Assembly: GCA_031292515.1 (NCBI GenBank)
Contig: JARLGZ010000172.1
Span: 1-64,000 of the forward strand
Source of the DNA: Puia sp.
GTDB lineage: Bacteria > Bacteroidota > Bacteroidia > Chitinophagales > Chitinophagaceae
DNA: 64,000 bases
Reading direction: 5' to 3'
Part shown: piece by piece, positions 1-8,812 of the stretch
How the letters are laid out: each line of letters begins with the position of its first letter
How positions within the stretch are numbered: position 1 is the stretch's first letter
Translations under genes and position numbers: made by a program
The notes under the pieces: model-generated
What the model was told of the DNA's origin: nothing
Database searches by the model: none
Seen by the model: only the letters and a program-made list of their open reading frames with translations

Positions 1-827
1 GTCGTCCGGGTGAAAAGACGGCTGAAATAGGAGATATTGGGCAGCCCCACCCGGTTGGCGATCTCCTGCAGCGAATGGCCGGTGGTAGCCAGCAGGAGCT
101 GGGCCCTTTCGATTCGCTTCTGCTGAATGTATTCCAGCGGTCGGACACCGGTCTGCTCATAAAACAGTCTCGAAAAATAGTCTGCGTGCAGATGAGCCCT
201 CCCGGCAAGCGCTTTGACCGTCAGTTCTTCCTGTATATGTTCCCCGATAAAATATAAGGCATCGATGATCTTGCCGGCCTTCTGCCCCGAGGCCCTGGGA
301 ATACTGCCCGGCCCTTCCATGAAAGGGGCAAACAACATCAGCAGGATCCCCTGCGTCTCCACCAGGTCAGCTGCCGATAGCCGGTCATTCAACGCTTCGA
401 AATGATGCAGGGAGGACCGGTTGTCATAGATCTTTGGATCATCCCGCTCAAGCCTTCGGTCCGGGTTAAGCGCCAGCAGTCGCTCGAATAACCCGAAATC
501 CCGGGAAGACGCCTCCCGCTCGTAGATAAAGTTTTTCAGGTTGTAAACAGAAAGGCCCGCACCCACTTCTTCGAGGAAATGCACATAATACTGCGCCATA
601 GACCGTTCACAACGATAACGGCTATAGGTAAAGCTGGGTATCAGGTACAGTCTTCCCGCGCGTAAGTGAAAGGTCTCTTCATGATGATAGACTTTTGCAT
701 CTCCGGAAAGGATCAGGTATAATCTGGAAAAAGGGCTGAGCACATCGTCATAATTCCACTGATTATCGAGCGTCACCCGGTCGGTATTCAACAAGGTCAG
801 CTGTAACGGAAGCGGGGACTTATACAT
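1..827 (-). CDS. AraC-family transcriptional regulator, C-terminus cut by window edge
   Basis: The reverse strand from an ATG at 827 reads open to base 1, about 275 codons. The N-terminal part resembles an AraC cupin-like sensor domain (residues about 10-160). The C-terminal part is a double helix-turn-helix, seen in the segments EELTVKALAGRAHLHADYFS and YIQQKRIERAQLLL, then LQEIANRVGLPNISYFSRLF, the usual AraC recognition helices. Only the last few residues are missing. The gene diverges from the cytochrome/DUF1501 operon starting at 1169, so it is a candidate regulator of it, but the 341-bp gap and the unknown left neighbour leave that open. Family assignment is firm; the ligand is not known. 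Confidence 0.9.
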   Translation of the reverse strand, partial: MYKSPLPLQLTLLNTDRVTLDNQWNYDDVLSPFSRLYLILSGDAKVYHHEETFHLRAGRLYLIPSFTYSRYRCERSMAQYYVHFLEEVGAGLSVYNLKNFIYEREASSRDFGLFERLLALNPDRRLERDDPKIYDNRSSLHHFEALNDRLSAADLVETQGILLMLFAPFMEGPGSIPRASGQKAGKIIDALYFIGEHIQEELTVKALAGRAHLHADYFSRLFYEQTGVRPLEYIQQKRIERAQLLLATTGHSLQEIANRVGLPNISYFSRLFTRT

Positions 828-844
828 AGATGTAAGGTTTATAT

Positions 845-1040
845 CTACGGGCAGGAATCTACAAACAGGGTTCTACAAGCAGGGTTCCGCAGGCAGGGTT
901 CCGCAGGCAGGGTTCCGCAGGCAGGGTTCCGCAGGCAAGGTTCTACAAGCAGGGTTCCGCAGGCAAGGTTCTGCAGGCAAGGTTCCGCAGGCAAGGTTCT
1001 GCAAACAGGGTTCTGCAAAAAGCGTCCGGCAAGCAAGAAC
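845..1040. repeat. 14-bp tandem repeat array, about 14 units
   Basis: The units are exactly 14 bp, with consensus CCGCAGGCAGGGTT, and run without spacers from 845 to 1040. The central units at 887-942 are nearly identical and the outer ones decay (for example CTGCAAAAAGCGTC at 1013-1026). The array lies in the non-coding gap between the divergent AraC gene and the operon at 1169. A reverse-strand frame crosses it, but that frame is only the repeat translated. The rest of this 341-bp gap holds the paired TTTGTACAT sites and no gene. Confidence 0.95.
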
Positions 1041-1054
1041 TCACGAATTAGGGA

Positions 1055-1097
1055 TTTGTACATAAATAATGAGCTAAATAAGTCGGAAATGTACAAA
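1055..1097. promoter_or_regulatory. Inverted pair of TTTGTACAT sites, possible operator
   Basis: TTTGTACAT at 1055-1063 and its exact reverse complement ATGTACAAA at 1089-1097 are separated by 25 bp. Each contains the self-complementary core TGTACA. The pair lies about 70-115 bp upstream of the cytochrome/PSD1 gene, where an activator or repressor would bind. Binding by a protein is inference. Confidence 0.45.
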
Positions 1098-1168
1098 AAA
1101 AGGTCCTATTTATGGACATCTCTCCTCTCTAATATATCCTAACTTTAAGGATCTAAACCAGTGGCCGT

Positions 1169-4100
1169 ATGATGAAAAAGGTATTTCCCTTCCTTGCAAA
1201 AGGGATGATTTCCATCCTTTCGACAAGGGCGATCGCCTTCCTCGCTGCATTCCTGCTGCTGGCTTCCTGTAACGCTCCCCTGCCGGACGATATCGCAAAA
1301 GCATATAAGACGCTTCCCAAAGAACTGGATTTCAACCTCCATGTGAAACCAATCCTGTCAGACAGGTGTTTCTCCTGTCACGGACCCGATAAAGGCAAGC
1401 TAAAAGCCGGTCTGCGTCTCGACAAACCCGAATCCGCCTTCGGAGAACTCCCCGAAAGCCCCGGCAAAAGAGCGATCACCCCCGGTAGCCTGCGCAATAG
1501 CGAACTCTATAAGAGGATCATCTCGACGGATACGGGCTATGTGATGCCCCAGCCCTCCTCGCACCTCGAGCTGACCGCTTATGAGAAAGCCGTGCTCGTC
1601 AAATGGATAGAAGAGGGCGCCCATTATAAACCGCACTGGGCGTTCATAAAACCCGTCAAAACCGATCCTCCCGTCGTGCAGAACCGGTCATGGGTCAAAA
1701 ACCCCATCGACAATTTCATACTGAGCCGCCTGGAGAAAGAACACCTGGCTCCCTCTCCCGAGGCGGACAAAGAGATACTTCTTCGCCGGGTGAGCCTGGA
1801 TCTAACCGGCCTGCCCCCGACGATTGCGGAAATAGACTCCTTTCTCGCGGACCACTCCCCAAACGCCTACGAGAAACAGGTAGATCGCCTGCTCGCCTCC
1901 CCCCACTACGGGGAGAGGATGGCCGTAGACTGGCTCGACGTGGCAAGGTTCGCCGACTCTCATGGATATACGGTCGACCGGCTGCGTGATATGTCGCCCT
2001 GGCGTGATTGGGTCATCAAGTCTTTTAACGAAAACCAGCCCTACGACGATTTTATCACCTGGCAGCTCGCCGGCGACCTGCTACCCCATCCCACCAGGGA
2101 CCAGCTGATCGCGACTGCCTTCAACCGCAACAACCAGGAGAACATGGAAGGCGGCATCGTGGAGGAAGAATTCCGGGTAGAATACGTAGTCGACAGGACC
2201 AATACGACCGGGGAAGCGTTTATGGGTCTGACCGTGGGCTGTGCAAAATGCCACGATCATAAGTTCGATCCCATCTCGCAGAAGGAGTATTACCAGCTGA
2301 CCAGCTACTTCAACAACCTGAAGGAAGCCGGACAGATATCCTGGGACAATGCCATGCCCGTGCCGACGATGCTGCTGACCGGCAAAGACAAAGAACAACT
2401 CCTCGCCTTTATGAAGAAACAGGAAGAGGCAAAAGAGAAAGAGCTGCAGTCACAACAGACAGACCCCGTCACCGAAAAAAACTTCCGGGGCTGGCTGGAC
2501 CGGGAAGACTACCGGAAAGATGCCGCAAAAAAATTCCCGGAAGGACTGGCCGCCTGGTTCCCGCTGGCCGACACTTTTATGAGGAACACCCTGAAACCAA
2601 AGGAACGGGGAGTGATGATGCGGGAAGGGAATTCCAAAGAGGCCGCCGTGATGGGCGTGTCCGAAAGAGGCCCCTGTCTGCAGTTTGGCGGAGATAGCTG
2701 GCTCGACCTGGGCAAGACAGGAAGCCAATACACCCGCAGCACTCCCTTCACCGTCGGCGTCTGGGTAAAGATCCCTTCTGCCCTGAAAAGCGGTGTGATC
2801 TTCCATCGTGGCCTCTCCACCCTGCTATATAACTACCGGGGATTCCACCTGGCGGTGGAAGACCACAAGCTCGAGCTGGAGATGGCCCATACCGCCCCTT
2901 ACGATGCGATCATCAAATATACAAAAGACGATGTGCCCCGCGACCGCTGGGTTCAGCTAACGGCGACCTATGATGGCTCCTCCACGGCCGCGGGATTCAA
3001 AGTCTATCTTAACGGCAACGAGATGCAGACGAACACGGACCAGGACAACCTGTACAAGGACATCATCTTCTCCGATACCAGTATGCATCCCCCCTTGCAG
3101 TTCGGCGCCTGGGAAAGAGGCAAGGGCCTGACGGGTGGCGCGGCGAACGATATCACCGTATTCAACCGGGCCCTCACCCCCCTCGAAGTCATGCAACTGG
3201 CGGGCCAGCCTGTCTACAAACAGGTCTTCGAAAAACCTGCAGGCAGGCTCTCGGCTGAAGAGATCGCAGGCCTCCGGGACTATTACCTGGCCAACTACTC
3301 GATCCCCTATAAACAGACGCTGGCCGTTCTGCAGGCCATACGCACCCGCTGCAACGACAGCGTGGAAAAGATCCCCGAACTGATGATCATGCAGGACATG
3401 CCTGTCCCACGCCCTACTTATATCCTGGACAGGGGCGTCTATGATGCACACAAACAGCAGGTCTTCCCCGGCGTTCCCGAAACGATCCTTCCCATGCCGA
3501 AAGACTTTCCCCATAACCGGCTGGGATTGGCCAAATGGCTCACCCTTCCCGATCATCCGCTGACGGCAAGGGTTGCGGTTAACCGTTACTGGCAGCTGTA
3601 TTTTGGAAGAGGGCTGGTAAAGACCGCCGAAGATTTCGGCAACCAGGGGGCGATGCCGTCTCACCCCGCCCTACTAGACTGGCTCGCCGTAAACTTCCGG
3701 GAGTCGGGCTGGAATGTCAAAGCCCTGCAAAGACTCATCGTGACCTCGGCTACCTATCGCCAACGCTCCAACCAGGAGGGCCCCTCGGTGGCGGCCGACC
3801 CCGAGAATATATTGCTGGCCCGCGGACCTTCGGGCAGGCTGACGGCAGAAATGCTGCGCGACAACGCACTATCCGCGAGCGGGTTGCTGAACCCCAAAAT
3901 AGGCGGTCCAAGCGTAAACCCCTACCAGCCCGATGGACTATGGAAGATCAACCTCGCCGATTATAAACAGGATTCCGGGTCTGCCCTCTATCGCCGGGGT
4001 CTTTATACCGTCTGGAAAAGATCGGTGCCAAACCCCACACAGGCCACTTTCGACGCAGGCATCCGGACTAGCTGCATCGTAGGCAGACAGAAGACCAATA

Positions 4101-4441
4101 CTCCCTTGCAGGCCCTGGTGATCCTGAATGATCCTACCTATCTGGAGGCGGCTAAAGTAATGGGCGAACAGATCACCAAAGCCGCCGATACACGGTCGGC
4201 CACGGTCCGGGTATTCAGAGAGCTGACCGGGCGACGCCCCACCGGGGACGAACTAAGCCTGCTGCTGGAACTGCGGGACAAAGAATACCGAAAGTTCAAA
4301 TCGGATAAAAATAAGACCAAAGGCTGGCTCAATGCAGGCGCCTACAAGACAGACCGTTCAGGAGACCCTGCCTTGCTGGCCGCCGACGCCGTACTGGCCA
4401 GCACGATCCTGAACATGGACGCGTCTATCTCGAAGAGATAG
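1169..4441 (+). CDS. PSD1 / planctomycete cytochrome C domain lipoprotein (DUF1549-LamG-DUF1553)
   Basis: A 1090-residue exported lipoprotein. The signal peptide ends in a lipobox, LASC, with the lipidated Cys at residue 34. A planctomycete-type cytochrome c domain follows, with heme motif CFSCH at 67-71. Next comes a DUF1549 region (about 165-375) with a second CAKCH motif near 358, a concanavalin/LamG-like domain (about 500-690) and a C-terminal DUF1553 (PSD1) region (about 770-1065). Proteins of this architecture are almost always encoded next to DUF1501 proteins, as here (22 bp downstream). The biochemical role of the family is unproven; a cell-surface redox or hydrolytic function is usually assumed. 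Start chosen at the first ATG of ATGATGAAAAAG, which gives a good signal peptide. Confidence 0.93.
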   Translation: MMKKVFPFLAKGMISILSTRAIAFLAAFLLLASCNAPLPDDIAKAYKTLPKELDFNLHVKPILSDRCFSCHGPDKGKLKAGLRLDKPESAFGELPESPGKRAITPGSLRNSELYKRIISTDTGYVMPQPSSHLELTAYEKAVLVKWIEEGAHYKPHWAFIKPVKTDPPVVQNRSWVKNPIDNFILSRLEKEHLAPSPEADKEILLRRVSLDLTGLPPTIAEIDSFLADHSPNAYEKQVDRLLASPHYGERMAVDWLDVARFADSHGYTVDRLRDMSPWRDWVIKSFNENQPYDDFITWQLAGDLLPHPTRDQLIATAFNRNNQENMEGGIVEEEFRVEYVVDRTNTTGEAFMGLTVGCAKCHDHKFDPISQKEYYQLTSYFNNLKEAGQISWDNAMPVPTMLLTGKDKEQLLAFMKKQEEAKEKELQSQQTDPVTEKNFRGWLDREDYRKDAAKKFPEGLAAWFPLADTFMRNTLKPKERGVMMREGNSKEAAVMGVSERGPCLQFGGDSWLDLGKTGSQYTRSTPFTVGVWVKIPSALKSGVIFHRGLSTLLYNYRGFHLAVEDHKLELEMAHTAPYDAIIKYTKDDVPRDRWVQLTATYDGSSTAAGFKVYLNGNEMQTNTDQDNLYKDIIFSDTSMHPPLQFGAWERGKGLTGGAANDITVFNRALTPLEVMQLAGQPVYKQVFEKPAGRLSAEEIAGLRDYYLANYSIPYKQTLAVLQAIRTRCNDSVEKIPELMIMQDMPVPRPTYILDRGVYDAHKQQVFPGVPETILPMPKDFPHNRLGLAKWLTLPDHPLTARVAVNRYWQLYFGRGLVKTAEDFGNQGAMPSHPALLDWLAVNFRESGWNVKALQRLIVTSATYRQRSNQEGPSVAADPENILLARGPSGRLTAEMLRDNALSASGLLNPKIGGPSVNPYQPDGLWKINLADYKQDSGSALYRRGLYTVWKRSVPNPTQATFDAGIRTSCIVGRQKTNTPLQALVILNDPTYLEAAKVMGEQITKAADTRSATVRVFRELTGRRPTGDELSLLLELRDKEYRKFKSDKNKTKGWLNAGAYKTDRSGDPALLAADAVLASTILNMDASISKR

Positions 4442-4463
4442 TTTTAACCTTAAAAATTTTGTT

Positions 4464-5999
4464 ATGCCCGATCATTTCGAAAACTTCAACCCGCATCACC
4501 TGGATCCCCATCATTTTGATCCGGCCCCCTTCGATCCGCATAACAAGGACCTCGATGCTGTAAAAAAACAGCTCGACCGAAGGACCTTCCTGACGAAGAC
4601 GACCCTCGGCCTCGGCGCCCTCGCCCTGGGCTCCCTCCTGGAAGGCCCGAAATTATTTGGAGGACCGAAACCCGCGCCGCAGGAAGAACCCGCGGCGACC
4701 GTGTTCCCCAATTTCCTGCCCAGGGCCAAACGTATCGTATACCTCTTTCAGGCCGAAGGCCCCTCTCAGCTGGACCTCTTCGACTATAAACCGATGCTGG
4801 AGAAATACCAGGGCCAGGACCTGCCGGCCTCTGTAAGAAAAGGCCAACGCCTGACAGGCATGAGCGCCGACCAGGCCACCCTGCCCGTCGCCTCCTCTCT
4901 TTTCAACTTTCAGCAATACGGTAAATGCAGGGCATGGGTCAGCGATCTCATGCCCTATACCGCGCAGGTTGTCGATGAACTCTGTTTTATAAAATCCATG
5001 AATACCGACGCGATCAACCATGACCCGGCTACCACTTTCTTTCAGACGGGCAACCAGATCGCGGGGAGACCCTGTATCGGCTCGTGGCTCAGCTATGGCC
5101 TCGGGTCGGACAACGAAAACCTGCCGACGTTTATCGTCCTCGTCTCGAAGAACGGCAGCGGACAGCCGCTGTTCGCAAGGCTCTGGGGCAACGGTTTTCT
5201 CCCTTCGAAACACCAGGGTGTGCAGTTCCGCGCCGGCAAAGATCCCGTCCTGTTCCTCAGCAACCCGGAAGGATATGACGGAGCGGACAGAAGGGAAATG
5301 CTCGACTATCTGAAAAAATTAAATACGCTGCAATCCGACAGCTATGGAGACCCGGAGATCAATACCCGCATCTCCCAATATGAAATGGCCTACCGGATGC
5401 AGACCTCCGTGCCGGAGGTGATGGACCTCTCCGACGAACCGGACTGGGTATTCGATATGTACGGGAAAGACAGCCGGGACCCCGGAACCTATGCCGCCAA
5501 CTGTCTCATGGCACGCCGTCTCCTGGAAAAAGACGTGAAGTTTGTCCAGCTGTACCACCAGGGCTGGGACCAGCATTCCAACCTGCCCGGTGGGATAAAA
5601 GGGCAATGCAAGGCCACCGACCAGGCCACGGCCGCCCTGATAAAAGATCTCAAACAGCGGGGGCTGCTCGAAGATACCCTGGTCGTATGGGGCGGCGAAT
5701 TCGGACGGACCGTCTATTCACAAGGGAAGCTGTCGAAAGACAATTATGGCCGCGACCACCACCCGAAGTGTTTCACCATGTGGATGGCCGGGGCCGGCGT
5801 AAAACCCGGGTTCACCTACGGCGAAACGGATGACTTCGGCTATAACATCACAAAAGACCCTGTCCATGTCCATGATTTTCACGCCACCCTCCTCCACCTC
5901 TTCGGCATCGATCACGAGCAACTGACCTATAAATACCAGGGCCGGAGGTTCAGGCTGACGGATGTAAGCGGAAACGTTGTAAAGGATTTGTTGACATAA
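4464..5999 (+). CDS. DUF1501 domain protein, Tat-exported
   Basis: A 511-residue member of DUF1501, a family with the alkaline-phosphatase/sulfatase fold. A twin-arginine motif, DRRTFLTKT (Arg39-Arg40), precedes a hydrophobic stretch, so export as a folded protein is likely. The motifs VVWGGEFGRT and GRDHHPKCFTMWMAGAGVKPG are typical of the family and supply probable metal ligands. The segment before the Tat motif is odd: residues 9-28 are four five-residue repeats rich in His, Asp and Pro, encoded by a 15-bp DNA repeat. It is the second gene of the operon, partner of the upstream PSD1 protein. Substrate unknown. Confidence 0.93.
   Translation: MPDHFENFNPHHLDPHHFDPAPFDPHNKDLDAVKKQLDRRTFLTKTTLGLGALALGSLLEGPKLFGGPKPAPQEEPAATVFPNFLPRAKRIVYLFQAEGPSQLDLFDYKPMLEKYQGQDLPASVRKGQRLTGMSADQATLPVASSLFNFQQYGKCRAWVSDLMPYTAQVVDELCFIKSMNTDAINHDPATTFFQTGNQIAGRPCIGSWLSYGLGSDNENLPTFIVLVSKNGSGQPLFARLWGNGFLPSKHQGVQFRAGKDPVLFLSNPEGYDGADRREMLDYLKKLNTLQSDSYGDPEINTRISQYEMAYRMQTSVPEVMDLSDEPDWVFDMYGKDSRDPGTYAANCLMARRLLEKDVKFVQLYHQGWDQHSNLPGGIKGQCKATDQATAALIKDLKQRGLLEDTLVVWGGEFGRTVYSQGKLSKDNYGRDHHPKCFTMWMAGAGVKPGFTYGETDDFGYNITKDPVHVHDFHATLLHLFGIDHEQLTYKYQGRRFRLTDVSGNVVKDLLT
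4488..4547 (+). repeat. 15-bp in-frame repeat coding His/Asp/Pro-rich pentapeptides
   Basis: Four 15-bp units (4488-4502, 4503-4517, 4518-4532, 4533-4547) encode NPHHL, DPHHF, DPAPF and DPHNK. Three of the four begin with GATCC. They sit before the twin-arginine motif of the DUF1501 protein, in a part of the precursor that should be removed after export. Confidence 0.8.
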
Positions 6000-6019
6000 C
6001 GAAAAAGACCCAAACCTTA

Positions 6020-7570
6020 TTGATACCCATGCTGATTTGTCTGTCAGATATATCCCCCTTCCTTTTGGACCTCACCCTGTTCTTCGGCCATTTTCACCCG
6101 CTGCTGGTGCACCTGCCGATCGGTTTCCTGGTGCTGGCCCTCCTGCTCGAATGCGCCGGCATCCTGGAAAAGCAGGCAGCCATCCGGGCCGCCGTACCCT
6201 TTGTCCTCCTGGTGGGTACCCTCAGCGCGGTACTGGCCTGTATCACCGGCTGGACCCTGTCAACGACGGGCGGCTACGATCTGCAAGCCCTCAACCTTCA
6301 CAAATGGACGGCCCTGACGATCCCTTTTCTTTCTTTATTCGCCTGGCTGGTCAGCACAAAAAAGATAAAGTCACCCGTCCTGCAATCCCGGAGGTCCCTG
6401 CTATGGACCCTGACCGGGCTCACCGGCATCCTGATGGTTGCGGGCCATGCGGGCGCTACCCTGACACATGGCGCCGGCTATCTATCCGCCGGAACCTTAT
6501 TCGATGGCGGAAAAAAGAAACATACCGTTTCCAGCCTCAAAGATGCCCTGGTATTCGAAGACATCGTTCAACCCATACTGGACAGGAAATGCGGGAGTTG
6601 TCATAACGGCGCCAAGCAGAAAGGCGGCCTCTCCCTGGAAAACCTCAACGCCCTGCTGAAAGGAGGCAAACACGGTCCGATCATCGTGCCGGGCCGGCCG
6701 ACAGCAAGCGAGATGATCAAAAGGGTTTCCCTGGACCCTGGTGACAAAAAATTCATGCCCTCGGACGGAAAGCCGCCCCTCAGCGCCGAAGAGGCGGCCC
6801 TGCTAAAATGGTGGATCGGCAGGAACATGGGGAATACCGACGCGAAATGGACCGAACTGGCAACGGCTTCCGATATCCCCGCAGAAGTCAAAAAGTACGT
6901 GGAGACGTCTTTCAACGCACTCTCCCCTGGTAGTCCCTCCTCCGGGAGTCTTTCCTCCGGAAACCTCTCTGGCAAAGGCCTCTCCGATTCGGCAAGAATG
7001 GCTGTGCCAAAAGTGCCCCCTGTAAGCCAGGAGAAGCTCCTGAAACTGCAACAGGCCGGTTTCGTCGTCAGGTTGATCGACCGGGAGCCCATCCTGCTGG
7101 ATGTGACCCTTCCTCCGCCTGTCAAAACCAAAGAGACCACCAGCCAGGCGCCGGCCCCGGACAAAACGGGTAGCCCGGCCAGGGCTTCCGACCTGTCGAA
7201 ACCGGTAGATCCCGCCATCTTGAATGCGTTGCTGGCCGTAAAAGAGAATATCATCTGGCTGAATCTCTCCGGCAATAATATCTCCGACGAACAAATGGAT
7301 ATCGTCAACCAATGCAAAAACATCCGGATCCTGAAACTGCAGAAGACGCCTCTTTCAGACAAAGGAATCGCCAGGCTCAACGCACTGGGGCAAATGCAAA
7401 GCATCAATCTCTATAACACCCGGGTCACCCGGAACTGTCTCGCCGGGCTCTCGAAGATGAAAAACCTCGCGACGGTTTACGTCTGGGGAACAGCCATAAA
7501 AAAAGACGCCATCCCCGCGTCCGATTCCCCGCATCTTAGTATTGTCGGGGGTAATGACCCGGGGCTTTGA
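6020..7570 (+). CDS. Membrane protein with DUF2231, planctomycete-type cytochrome c and leucine-rich repeats
   Basis: A 516-residue protein. The N-terminus has about four membrane helices (residues 10-150) resembling DUF2231. A c-type heme motif, CGSCH, lies near residue 191 in a planctomycete cytochrome domain. The C-terminal 120 residues contain leucine-rich repeats (NIIWLNLSGNNISDEQMD, then IRILKLQKTPLSDKGIARL). Between cytochrome and LRR is a low-complexity linker, residues 301-325, built of five pentapeptides. It lies 20 bp after the DUF1501 gene in the same operon, and could pass electrons from the exported partners to the membrane. That role is inferred from domain content and position. 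Confidence 0.85.
   Translation: MIPMLICLSDISPFLLDLTLFFGHFHPLLVHLPIGFLVLALLLECAGILEKQAAIRAAVPFVLLVGTLSAVLACITGWTLSTTGGYDLQALNLHKWTALTIPFLSLFAWLVSTKKIKSPVLQSRRSLLWTLTGLTGILMVAGHAGATLTHGAGYLSAGTLFDGGKKKHTVSSLKDALVFEDIVQPILDRKCGSCHNGAKQKGGLSLENLNALLKGGKHGPIIVPGRPTASEMIKRVSLDPGDKKFMPSDGKPPLSAEEAALLKWWIGRNMGNTDAKWTELATASDIPAEVKKYVETSFNALSPGSPSSGSLSSGNLSGKGLSDSARMAVPKVPPVSQEKLLKLQQAGFVVRLIDREPILLDVTLPPPVKTKETTSQAPAPDKTGSPARASDLSKPVDPAILNALLAVKENIIWLNLSGNNISDEQMDIVNQCKNIRILKLQKTPLSDKGIARLNALGQMQSINLYNTRVTRNCLAGLSKMKNLATVYVWGTAIKKDAIPASDSPHLSIVGGNDPGL
6920..6994 (+). repeat. 15-bp in-frame repeat, Ser/Gly-rich linker
   Basis: Five 15-bp units encode LSPGS, PSSGS, LSSGN, LSGKG and LSDSA, in frame (codons 301-325). 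They form a flexible linker after the cytochrome domain of the DUF2231 protein. Confidence 0.75.
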
Positions 7571-7603
7571 AAAAACACTTACCTTCCGGTACCAAAACTC
7601 ATT

Positions 7604-8803
7604 ATGAACAGACTATTCCTGGTGCTGGGGATCCTGCTCCTCTTCGCCCTAGAAATATTGCGGGTATATTTTATCATGCCTTTTCCCGGCAGCCAGCGCC
7701 ATAATACGATCGGGCTGGCGTGGTTTATCAGCAGGAATATTGTCTGGATGAGACTGGCGCTCCTGCTGCTGCTCTTCTACCCCGTTTATACCTTGCTGTC
7801 CGAAGGCCGGAGCGGGCAAAAGATCTTTCTGACGCTGATCCTGGTGCTGTACGGCGTCGTCTTCTATTTCTTCAATGCGAGATTCGAAGCGGACAAAATG
7901 TTCTACCAGCCCGGTGTAAAGATCTTCGCCGAAGCCGCCGACAATAAAATCGACACCAATAAACTGGTGATCGGTGTCGTGCTCAACGGCGAAGCCCGGG
8001 CATTCCCGATCGATCTCATAGGCTATCACCACCAGGTAGTCGATACGATCGGTCAGACCCCCGTTATGATCACCTACTGCACCGTTTGCAGGACCGGTCG
8101 CGCGTTCAGCCCCTTTATAAACGGCAAAAGGGAGCATTTCCGGTTAGTAGGAATGGATCATTTTAATGCGATGTTCGAAGATAATACGACAAAGAGCTGG
8201 TGGCAGCAGGCGACAGGCGAAGCCGTTGCAGGCCCGCTGAAAGGGCAATCCCTGACGGAGCTTCCTTCCATACAGTGCAGACTGGGCGTCTGGCTCAGAC
8301 GCTACCCGCATTCGCTTATCATGCAGCCCGACCCTGCCTATGCCGCGAAGTATGCAAAACTGGCGGACTATGATCAGGGAACACTGCAAAGCAGCCTGGA
8401 AAAAAGGGACAGTGGCGACTGGCATTTCAAATCCTGGGTGATTGGCATCCGGCTGGGTCATCAGGCAAGGACTTATAACTGGAATGATCTTACAAAACAT
8501 TTTATGCTGCAGGACCGCTTGGACACCCTGCCGATCCTGCTGACCCTGGAAAAAGATACCGTCTCTTTTCACGCCTGGAATAGAAATCTCAATGGTGTGG
8601 AACTGCAGTTCGAGCGGCCAACCGATCCCGGATCCCGCGGATTCCTCATGGATACCAACACGCATTCTACCTGGAATGAGGATGGTCTGTGCATTGACGG
8701 TAGTCTGAAGGGGTCGCAACTGCAGCCCGTGCAATCCTACCAGGAGTTTCTGCATTCCTGGGAACATTTTCATCCGGGTTCGCAAAGATATCATCATTTG
8801 TAA
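7604..8803 (+). CDS. DUF3179 domain-containing membrane protein
   Basis: A 399-residue protein with three hydrophobic helices near the N-terminus (about 3-22, 40-60, 70-90). A DUF3179 domain follows, recognisable from LNGEARAFPI and the motif TYCTVCRTGRAF, then a C-terminal part rich in Trp and His. DUF3179 proteins are found in bacteria and archaea without an established activity; the paired Cys of CTVC suggest redox or metal chemistry. It begins 34 bp after the LRR-cytochrome gene on the same strand, so it is probably cotranscribed. Confidence 0.88.
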   Translation: MNRLFLVLGILLLFALEILRVYFIMPFPGSQRHNTIGLAWFISRNIVWMRLALLLLLFYPVYTLLSEGRSGQKIFLTLILVLYGVVFYFFNARFEADKMFYQPGVKIFAEAADNKIDTNKLVIGVVLNGEARAFPIDLIGYHHQVVDTIGQTPVMITYCTVCRTGRAFSPFINGKREHFRLVGMDHFNAMFEDNTTKSWWQQATGEAVAGPLKGQSLTELPSIQCRLGVWLRRYPHSLIMQPDPAYAAKYAKLADYDQGTLQSSLEKRDSGDWHFKSWVIGIRLGHQARTYNWNDLTKHFMLQDRLDTLPILLTLEKDTVSFHAWNRNLNGVELQFERPTDPGSRGFLMDTNTHSTWNEDGLCIDGSLKGSQLQPVQSYQEFLHSWEHFHPGSQRYHHL

Positions 8804-8812
8804 AAAGCCCCC

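Noticed and set aside
845-1040. Possible CRISPR array
   Set aside because: Units are 14 bp and contiguous, with no unique spacers and no cas genes nearby.
845-1096. An 83-codon reverse-strand frame over the 14-bp array
   Set aside because: It is the repeat translated, with a 14-residue period and many Cys and Pro; no leader or family.
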